Source: GCA-2705445 sp002705445 (GTDB taxonomy: Bacteria; Pseudomonadota; Gammaproteobacteria; Poriferisulfidales; GCA-002705445). Taken from it: a stretch of 64,000 bases of DNA. The notes under the pieces are model-generated. The model ran no database searches. It was not told the origin of the DNA and worked only from the letters and a program-made list of their open reading frames with translations. Of this stretch, positions 58,291-64,000 are shown in pieces. Within the stretch, counting starts at the first letter, position 1. Each line of letters starts with the position of its first letter. The DNA lies in NCBI GenBank assembly GCA_045561235.1, contig JBJKYB010000002.1, positions 744,001 to 808,000 on the forward strand, read 5' to 3'. The translations under genes were made by a program, and so were the position numbers.

Positions 58291-59452
58291 TTGAATATCC
58301 TTGTAATATTTGATGCAGCGTTTTAGCTATAAAATTAGCTTCACTCTTTTTTAATATAAGTGGTGGAAGTAACCTAATAACATTTTCTGATGTAAGATTA
58401 AGTATTAATTTTTTATCAAGACAATCCTTTACAATATTAGAATTTTTTATATTTATTTCAATGCCAATCATTAAACCTTTTCCTCTAACTTCTTTTACAA
58501 CACTCAGATCTTGTACTTTATTTTTAATCTCATTAATTAGATAGTTCCCAATGTTTTCAGATTGTTTACATAATTTATTTTTCTCAATCACATCGATAAC
58601 TTTTGAGGAAACAGAACAAACAAGAGGGTTTCCTCCAAAAGTACTTCCATGCGAACCTGGTGTAAATAAGTTACTGGCTTTCTTATTTCCCAAACATGCT
58701 CCAATTGGAACTCCATTACCTAATCCCTTAGCGCATGTCACAATGTCAGGTTTAATATTTGCATGCTGATAAGAGAACCATTTCCCAGTTCTGCCCATTC
58801 CAGTTTGAACTTCATCCACAATTAATAAGATATCTTTTTGTAAAGTAATTTTTCTGATTTCTTTAAGAAATTTATCTTCTGCTATTCTTATACCACCTTC
58901 ACCTTGTATAGTTTCAAGTATGACGGCTGATACATTATTATTATTAATAACTTTCTTAACAGCCTTCATATCATTTAATTGACATTTAACAAATCCACTA
59001 ATAAGTGGTTTAAATCCAGCTTGCACTGATTTATTCCCTGTTGCGCTTAAGGTTGCAATAGTTCTTCCGTGCCATGATTTATCAAAAATTATAATTTTTG
59101 GATTTTTTAGTTTTTTGTTATTTGCATGAAGTCTTGCTAGTTTTAAAGCAGTTTCATTTGCTTCAGAACCAGAATTGCAAAAAAATGCGGAATTCATTCC
59201 AGATATCTTACAAAGCTTATTCGCTAAAGCTTGTTGATTTTTTATATTAAATAAATTTGAAACATGGATTAATTTTTTAGATTGCTGGTTAATAACCTTA
59301 GTGATTTCATTATGAGCATGTCCAATACAACATACACCGATACCTGACAAAGCATCAAGATACTTTTCTTTTTCTTGCGTGTACAGGTAACAGCCTTTGC
59401 CATAATCAAAAGATATATCTATCGGCTTGTAGTTTTTCATTAAATAATTCAT
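58280..59452 (-). CDS. argD: Acetylornithine aminotransferase
   Basis: A class III PLP aminotransferase that makes N-acetylornithine in arginine synthesis and may serve as succinyl-diaminopimelate aminotransferase. FFCNSGSEANETALKLAR, DKSWHGRTIATLSATGN, ILETIQGEGGI, LIVDEVQTGMGRTG and the PLP lysine region TCAKGLGNGVPIGAC are diagnostic. It has 390 residues. The ATG lies only 20 bases after a terminator-like hairpin, with AAGG between them. It heads argD-argF on the reverse strand. Confidence 0.95.
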   Translation of the reverse strand: MNYLMKNYKPIDISFDYGKGCYLYTQEKEKYLDALSGIGVCCIGHAHNEITKVINQQSKKLIHVSNLFNIKNQQALANKLCKISGMNSAFFCNSGSEANETALKLARLHANNKKLKNPKIIIFDKSWHGRTIATLSATGNKSVQAGFKPLISGFVKCQLNDMKAVKKVINNNNVSAVILETIQGEGGIRIAEDKFLKEIRKITLQKDILLIVDEVQTGMGRTGKWFSYQHANIKPDIVTCAKGLGNGVPIGACLGNKKASNLFTPGSHGSTFGGNPLVCSVSSKVIDVIEKNKLCKQSENIGNYLINEIKNKVQDLSVVKEVRGKGLMIGIEINIKNSNIVKDCLDKKLILNLTSENVIRLLPPLILKKSEANFIAKTLHQILQGYSNGK

Positions 59453-59462
59453 AACGTAACCT

Positions 59463-59492
59463 TAAAATAAAAACGGCAGCTAATGCTGCCGT
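59463..59492 (-). terminator. Terminator-like hairpin just upstream of argD
   Basis: On the reverse strand ACGGCAGC, loop ATTA and GCTGCCGT form a perfect eight-pair stem followed by TTTTTATTTT. It is a good intrinsic terminator for the leucine-dehydrogenase-like gene, yet ends about 20 bases before the argD ATG. The stem is shared with the hairpin at 60643-60671. Confidence 0.8.
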
Positions 59493-59501
59493 ATATTGCA
59501 T

Positions 59502-59530
59502 ATTTTACTGTCAATCTTTACTAAATTCAA
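59502..59530 (-). promoter_or_regulatory. Candidate argD promoter upstream of the hairpin
   Basis: TTGAAT and TAAAAT are separated by exactly 17 bases on the reverse strand, predicting a start near 59495. The transcript would begin almost at the base of the ACGGCAGC hairpin, making the hairpin part of the 5' leader. Confidence 0.45.
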
Positions 59531-59547
59531 TGTTCTAGAGAATCAGG

Positions 59548-60633
59548 TTAAATTTTAAAATTATTTGGTTTTCCAGTTATTTGTTGTCCAATTTGCCTAC
59601 ATACATCTGCAGGAGATAATTTTTCCTCTGTTGCAGTATTTAATATATTAAGTGTTCTGTCATATACGGTTTTTATTGATTCAAATGACTCTTGCTCAGT
59701 TCTTATATTTAATATGATACCTGCTGATCTAAAGACACCTCCAGCATTTGCTAATGTATCTGGAATATATAAAATATTATTAGTAATCAATTGGCGTTCT
59801 GCTTCTTCTGGATCAGTAATATCTAGTTGGTTATTTGCTCCTCCACAAATAATCTTACATTTTAGGTCTTTGATTCTTGATAATCGAATATCATTACCTA
59901 ATGCGCACGGAGAATATATGTCCACATCTTCTTTATGTAATATAGCATGATCTATAATTTTTATTTGATTAGGAAATTCTGATTGCAAACTTTTTACATT
60001 TTCAATTTTATCAATGTTTTTATCAGCAAGAATTACCTCTGCTCCATTTTTTAAAAGATAATTTGCAAGTTGATAACCAACTTTTCCTATTCCTTTAATT
60101 GAAATTTTTAAACCTTTTACAGAGTCTTTATTTAATTTAAATTTTACTCCTGCTCTTAATGCATTGTAAACACCAAATGCAGTGCATAAGCTACCTATAT
60201 CAGGGTTTGAGTATTGTGTCGTAAAATCCGTATATTTTCTTAATTCCTGTAACATACTATAATCAAAACCAACATCGAGACCTCCATAATAATCACCTTT
60301 TAAATAATTTATCAGCTCACCTAAACATTGGTAGAAATTATTTTGTTTCAATTTAAAAGCTTTATTATCTTTATAAAAAGTTTTTTGTATTGCTGTTTTC
60401 CCACCACTCAAATCTATACCAGCAACAGCACATTTTTCAGTCATGGCCTCTGCAAGTTTCTTTACGTCAAGACATGCTCTAACATTATCTCTATAGTTAA
60501 AATAACGTATTCCACCAAAAGCAGGCCCATTTTTTAATGTGTGGATGGCTATAAAAGAATTAAAATTACTTTTTTCGTCGCAGCCGCGAATTACTCTTTC
60601 ATAACCTTCTGTTTTTATTTCTTTTATATCCAT
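59548..60633 (-). CDS. Glu/Leu/Phe/Val dehydrogenase family protein, leucine dehydrogenase-like
   Basis: A 361-residue NAD-dependent amino acid dehydrogenase that would interconvert leucine (or valine) and its 2-oxo acid with release of ammonia. KNGPAFGGIRYF, the substrate lysines in MTEKCAVAGIDLSGGKTAI (Lys67 and Lys79), GLDVGFD, the Rossmann motif IKGIGKVGYQLA and GGANNQL with DTLANAGGV fit leucine dehydrogenases. The short length separates it from glutamate dehydrogenases. Substrate preference among branched-chain or aromatic amino acids is not certain. The ATG lies 18 bases after a hairpin like that of argD, with AGGA between them. Confidence 0.82.
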   Translation of the reverse strand: MDIKEIKTEGYERVIRGCDEKSNFNSFIAIHTLKNGPAFGGIRYFNYRDNVRACLDVKKLAEAMTEKCAVAGIDLSGGKTAIQKTFYKDNKAFKLKQNNFYQCLGELINYLKGDYYGGLDVGFDYSMLQELRKYTDFTTQYSNPDIGSLCTAFGVYNALRAGVKFKLNKDSVKGLKISIKGIGKVGYQLANYLLKNGAEVILADKNIDKIENVKSLQSEFPNQIKIIDHAILHKEDVDIYSPCALGNDIRLSRIKDLKCKIICGGANNQLDITDPEEAERQLITNNILYIPDTLANAGGVFRSAGIILNIRTEQESFESIKTVYDRTLNILNTATEEKLSPADVCRQIGQQITGKPNNFKI

Positions 60634-60642
60634 ATAAAGTCC

Positions 60643-60671
60643 TAAAAAAAAACGGCAGAGGAAACTGCCGT
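60643..60671 (-). terminator. Terminator-like hairpin just upstream of the leucine dehydrogenase-like gene
   Basis: On the reverse strand ACGGCAG, a six-base loop and CTGCCGT are followed by nine consecutive T. It should terminate the PuuD-like gene transcript, but ends 18 bases before the next ATG, with the ribosome binding site immediately after the T tract. The stem sequence equals that before argD. Confidence 0.8.
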
Positions 60672-60708
60672 GCTGAAATCGTTCTGAGAAAATTTATCAA
60701 ATTCAATC

Positions 60709-61299
60709 TTATAAAGGCAAACCATGCATGTGGCTACTCATACACATTAGCATTGGTATAGAAAGTAATGTATTTGTTCTTGATGCCATTAAAGCTACAA
60801 CTTTACCTTTTGCTATTTGCGCATCGGTTGCTTCAACAATTCCAAGTATTCTTTTTTGATTTGGCCAAATAAGTCCCCAAACATTAAATAACATGATTGT
60901 TCCTAACCAAGCTCCAATGCCCATAACCTCTGCACCAGCTTGAAGAGCAAACGCATTATGAACCCCAATACCACTGTAATGAAGTGCTCCAGCACCAGTG
61001 ATCCAAGTTAATAAAGCTCCCCATCTAAAATAAAATAATGCTGTTGGTGCAACATACTTATTTATTGCAGCTGGACCGGGTCCATCTTTATCGGCAAGTG
61101 CAGCGGCAACGCCAGGAACTTGAACAAAATTAAAATAATAAAGAAGTCCTATCCAAATAATTCCAAAAAAAACATGAAGCCATGTAACTAATGACCACAT
61201 CGGCATATCAGGACCAATATGGTCAAATGATAAACTTATAATAATTGCTAAGAGAAAACCTAGACCAACTGTCATTGGTATTGATTTTAAAGGGTTCAT
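60709..61299 (-). CDS. PuuD-type membrane protein (urate oxidase N-terminal domain family), no cytochrome domain
   Basis: A 196-residue membrane protein with about five helices matching the N-terminal membrane domain of PuuD, the membrane-bound urate oxidase. Recognisable blocks are WLHVFFGIIWIGLLYYFNFVQVP, cited by WIGLLYYFNFVQVP, then FYFRWGALLTWITG, GAWLGTIMLFNVWGLIWPNQ and SRTNTLLSIPMLMCM. Histidines in these helices could bind heme or quinone. Full PuuD proteins carry a C-terminal cytochrome c domain (CxxCH), which is absent here; the protein stops after SSHMHGLPL. A strong GGAGG site precedes the ATG. Urate oxidation is therefore uncertain. Confidence 0.82.
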   Translation of the reverse strand: MNPLKSIPMTVGLGFLLAIIISLSFDHIGPDMPMWSLVTWLHVFFGIIWIGLLYYFNFVQVPGVAAALADKDGPGPAAINKYVAPTALFYFRWGALLTWITGAGALHYSGIGVHNAFALQAGAEVMGIGAWLGTIMLFNVWGLIWPNQKRILGIVEATDAQIAKGKVVALMASRTNTLLSIPMLMCMSSHMHGLPL

Positions 61300-61331
61300 T
61301 TTACCTCCAAATAAAATGTAGATTTGATGTT

Positions 61332-61360
61332 ATTCTATTCTTTGATATGCAATGATGCAA
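61332..61360 (-). promoter_or_regulatory. Promoter for the PuuD-like gene
   Basis: TTGCAT and TAGAAT are separated by exactly 17 bases on the reverse strand, predicting a leader of about 26 bases that contains the GGAGG ribosome binding site. Promoter and ribosome site together look strong. Confidence 0.5.
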
Positions 61361-61389
61361 TCTAAGTTTTTATATTACATAAAATTAAA

Positions 61390-61845
61390 ATGAAAAAAAT
61401 AGTTAATACAGAAAAAGAGACAGAAGAATTAGCCATGCAATTCTCAAAATCAATGCAGCTTCCTTTAATTGTTGGATTTATAGGGGATTTAGGTGCTGGA
61501 AAAACTACATTTATTAGAAAATTGATAAAAACCTATAAAAACGATGAAGTCATTAAAAGCCCAACTTTTGGATTAGTAGAGGAATATAATTATAATTCAA
61601 TTGATATATTGCATGCAGACCTTTATAGAATAAAAAAAGAAGAAAAAAATTATTTCGATTTTAATAGTTATTATAATAAAAGAAGTTTATTTCTAATTGA
61701 ATGGATAGAAAATGATAGTAAACTTCTGAAAAATTCTGATATATTAATTAATATAATGATCTCAGATAATCAAGAAAAACGCTTTTATGATTTCAAAGGT
61801 AATACGGTTAAGGGTAAAAATTTGATAAAAAATATGCAAATATGA
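61390..61845 (+). CDS. tsaE: tRNA threonylcarbamoyladenosine biosynthesis ATPase TsaE
   Basis: The ATPase that works with TsaB and TsaD in making t6A37 of tRNAs reading ANN codons. The P-loop is GDLGAGKTTFIRKLI, with the SPTFGLVEEYNY and LHADLYRI blocks and IEWIEN as Walker B region. It has 151 residues. Its stop overlaps the amidase gene, the conserved tsaE-ami neighbour in gammaproteobacteria. Confidence 0.95.
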   Translation: MKKIVNTEKETEELAMQFSKSMQLPLIVGFIGDLGAGKTTFIRKLIKTYKNDEVIKSPTFGLVEEYNYNSIDILHADLYRIKKEEKNYFDFNSYYNKRSLFLIEWIENDSKLLKNSDILINIMISDNQEKRFYDFKGNTVKGKNLIKNMQI

Positions 61846-62999
61846 TTTATTATAAATTAATCAATAATAAAAATTTTTTTAAAGCAATCATAACCAGTTT
61901 TTTTCTTGTAATTTTTTCAATTGATACAAGTTTTGCTAGTAGTTTGAATAAAATAAGACTTTCTTATGATGAGCAAGCTAGTAAGTTAAGAATTGTTTTT
62001 GATGCAAATAAAAAAATAAACTATGTAATAAATAAAAGTCCAGATAATTTAATAAAAATTTCTTTCAAAGATATCAAGATTAGCGATAACTTTCAAAAAC
62101 CTAAAATAGAAAATCCAGATATTCAAACGTTTAAATTAGCAAAAAATAAAAACAATCTAGAATTTACTTTTAAATCAAAAAAAAGTTTTAAATATAAATA
62201 TTTTTCTTTAGGCCCAGACGGTAAGTATGGTCACAGATATGTTTTAGATGTTGTAATGGGGAAACTCGTAAATAATAATAAAATTGATAATACGCCAAAG
62301 AAAATTAAAAAAACGAAATTTGTCATAGCAATAGATGCTGGTCATGGTGGAAAAGATCCAGGTGCAGTTGGACGGGGTGGCACCTTAGAAAAGGACATTG
62401 TTTTATCAATTTCAAAAAAATTATATAAATTATTAAAAAAAGAAAAAAATATAAAGCCAGTACTAATTCGAAATAAAGATTATTACATTCCATTAAGACA
62501 AAGAATAAAAAAAGCGAGAAAATATAAAGCTGATTTGTTTATTTCAATACATGCAGATGCTGCAAGAAATAGAAAAGCAAGGGGCTCTTCAGTGTATGTT
62601 TTATCACAGCATGGTGCTACTAGCGAAGCAGCAAAATGGCTTGCAAACAAAGAAAATTCCGCTGATTTAATTGGTGGTGTAAGTATAGAGGATAAGGATA
62701 ATGTTCTAGCTCAAGTCATTCTTGATTTATCTCAAAGCGCAACCATTGAAACAAGTATAAAAGCAGCAAGTGTTTTACTATCAAAAATAGGAAAGGTTTC
62801 GAAACTTCATTTAAAAAATATTGAGCAGGCTGGTTTTGTTGTATTAAAATCACCAGACATACCCTCAATCTTAGTTGAAACTGCTTTCCTATCTAACAGT
62901 AAAGAAGAAAAAAAACTTAGAACAAAAAAATTTCAAAATAATATAGCAAAAGCTTTAAGAGATGGGATTATTGAAATAATTAAAAGAGGTATTATTTAA
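61842..62999 (+). CDS. amiC: N-acetylmuramoyl-L-alanine amidase with AMIN domain
   Basis: A periplasmic zinc amidase that splits septal peptidoglycan during cell separation. A signal or anchor segment lies at about 12-32, an AMIN targeting domain at about 35-135 and the Amidase_3 domain at about 164-383. The zinc site is given by IDAGHGGKDPGA, LEKDIVLS with Glu, and SIHADA; VETAFLSN carries the catalytic Glu. No LysM domain is present, unlike AmiB relatives, so AmiC is the closer name but not certain. It has 385 residues, overlaps tsaE by four bases and converges with sohB. Confidence 0.9.
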   Translation: MIYYKLINNKNFFKAIITSFFLVIFSIDTSFASSLNKIRLSYDEQASKLRIVFDANKKINYVINKSPDNLIKISFKDIKISDNFQKPKIENPDIQTFKLAKNKNNLEFTFKSKKSFKYKYFSLGPDGKYGHRYVLDVVMGKLVNNNKIDNTPKKIKKTKFVIAIDAGHGGKDPGAVGRGGTLEKDIVLSISKKLYKLLKKEKNIKPVLIRNKDYYIPLRQRIKKARKYKADLFISIHADAARNRKARGSSVYVLSQHGATSEAAKWLANKENSADLIGGVSIEDKDNVLAQVILDLSQSATIETSIKAASVLLSKIGKVSKLHLKNIEQAGFVVLKSPDIPSILVETAFLSNSKEEKKLRTKKFQNNIAKALRDGIIEIIKRGII

Positions 63000-63996
63000 A
63001 AAGCGAGCTATCGTAGTTTTTTTGCGCAAACTTATAAAAAAGCTTATTAACTATTTTAGAAGAAACTTTTGAAATCTTATCAGCAAAGCTTGTTACTGGT
63101 TTATATTTAATGTGAAAAATATTAAATTTATCTTTGATAGAAAGAATATATTCGTCACTTGTCATAATCTCATCAATTAAATTTAGTTTGAGGGCACTTT
63201 TTCCATACCAATACTCCCCAGTAGCTACTTTTTCAATATCTATGTTTTTTCTTTGACTAACAATAAAATCTTTAAATAATAAATGTATATCCTCTAATTG
63301 TTCGCCAAGTTTCTTTCTGTCTTTTTCTGTGTTTTTTCCAAACATAGTAACTGTTCTTTTATAATTTCCTGCCGTATGCTGCTCAAAATCTATACCTTTA
63401 TTTTTTAGTAGTTTGTTAAAGTTTGGAACTTGAGCTAAAACTCCAATAGATCCAATGATGGCAAAAGGTGAAGAAACGATTTTGTTTGCAACGCAAGCCA
63501 TCATATATCCTCCACTAGCAGCAACTTTGTCCACGCATATTGTTAGGGGAATTTTTTTATCTTTTATTCTTTTTAATTGCGATGCGGCAAGCCCATGCTC
63601 ATGCACAGTACCACCAGAATTTTCTAGTCTTAATATAACTTCATCACCTTTTTTATAAGATAATAAAATTCCTGATATTTCTCTTCTTAAAGATACAATT
63701 TCACTAGCTTTTATATTTCCTTTAAAATCTAATATAAAAAGTTTTTTTTCGGCTATTTTGTTATTTTTCTTTTTATCATTAACATACTTTTTGAAATCTT
63801 TTTTATTGAGAATATTTTGTTTAATATTATTCTCTAGATTATCTAATTCTTCGTTGACATTAGTAACAACTAAATTACCTTCAGACTTACTTTTTTTTGA
63901 ACTTAAAGCAAAGCTTAATATAACTATTATACCTATAACAACCGTTAGCGTTTTTAGAAGAAATAAACCATAATTTGATATTAACTCTATAAGCAT
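62992..63996 (-). CDS. sohB: Inner membrane peptidase SohB (S49 family)
   Basis: A 334-residue membrane-anchored serine protease related to signal peptide peptidase SppA. The N-terminal helix is at about 8-30 (YGLFLLKTLTVVIGIIV). VLRLENSGGTVHEHGLAASQL, VDKVAASGGYMMACVANKIV with the catalytic Ser, SPFAIIGSIGV and HTAGNYKRTVTMFGKNT match SohB, cited by VAASGGYMMACVANKI. The catalytic lysine probably lies in the YKRT region. The ATG is four bases inside the right window edge, so an upstream in-frame start or the promoter cannot be examined, but the N-terminus fits the family. Confidence 0.93.
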   Translation of the reverse strand: MLIELISNYGLFLLKTLTVVIGIIVILSFALSSKKSKSEGNLVVTNVNEELDNLENNIKQNILNKKDFKKYVNDKKKNNKIAEKKLFILDFKGNIKASEIVSLRREISGILLSYKKGDEVILRLENSGGTVHEHGLAASQLKRIKDKKIPLTICVDKVAASGGYMMACVANKIVSSPFAIIGSIGVLAQVPNFNKLLKNKGIDFEQHTAGNYKRTVTMFGKNTEKDRKKLGEQLEDIHLLFKDFIVSQRKNIDIEKVATGEYWYGKSALKLNLIDEIMTSDEYILSIKDKFNIFHIKYKPVTSFADKISKVSSKIVNKLFYKFAQKNYDSSLFK

Positions 63997-64000
63997 TTTA

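Overview
The window looks like a chromosomal segment of a free-living, probably marine, gammaproteobacterium with a small, very AT-rich genome (roughly 30 percent G+C by eye). The gammaproteobacterial gene blocks rpsP-rimM-trmD-rplS, pcnB-folK-dNK-panBCD and gyrA-pheA-tyrA-aroA-cmk-rpsA-ihfB-lapA-lapB-pyrF, together with lapA, lapB, sohB, grxD, ubiG and mlaA, support that class. Coding density, overlapping genes, very short spacers and several TTG starts indicate a streamlined genome. A SAR86-like lineage is my best guess; that is inference, not a measurement. I saw no rRNA, insertion sequence, phage gene, integrase or CRISPR array, and no gene-free stretch exceeds 300 bases.

Layout. 1-2444 is the most accessory part: a DUF2182 membrane protein with a methionine-rich loop (cut by the left edge), a divergent DUF1326 protein with a CNC-x3-CPC motif, an exported MORN-repeat protein and a small exported Cys/His/Met protein. 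2626-4701 holds msrA, a small unknown protein, pdxH and an exported SRPBCC-like protein. 4704-4918 carries tRNA-Arg(CCT) and tRNA-Leu(CAA). 5028-13422 is a forward run: ribosomal protein/tRNA methylation operon, ogt, pcnB, folK, a deoxynucleoside kinase, pantothenate synthesis and pgi. 13415-18637 has queG, an amidotransferase of the N-acetylglutaminylglutamine amide type, grxD, argG and mlaA. 18653-25171 has yciB, scpA-scpB, a three-subunit transhydrogenase, gph and ubiG.

25313-36974 is a long collinear forward block for gyrase A, aromatic amino acid synthesis, cmk, rpsA, ihfB, lapAB, pyrF and galU, followed by tRNA-Asn(GTT). 37123-46785 holds an exported hydrolase, a DUF3050 protein, an aminotransferase, uvrB, an AcuI/YhdH-type reductase, purEK, purC, a HAD phosphatase and an unknown membrane-anchored protein. 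46788-51012 (reverse) has a BtuB-like TonB-dependent receptor, nadC and an AGCS amino acid symporter. 51120-57391 is the phosphate module phoBR, pstCAB and phoU, without pstS. 57388-61299 (reverse) is argF, argD, a leucine-dehydrogenase-like enzyme and a stand-alone PuuD-type membrane domain. 61390 to the end has tsaE, an AMIN-domain amidase and sohB.

Most of the window is core metabolism and housekeeping. The parts that deserve a second look are the putative metal-handling cluster at the left edge, the pair of near-identical 5' hairpins ahead of argD and the leucine-dehydrogenase-like gene, the orphan NAGGN-type amidotransferase with an apparently leaderless start, the cytochrome-less urate-oxidase-like membrane protein, and the phosphate system lacking its binding protein. 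Promoters and hairpins listed are consensus matches read by eye.
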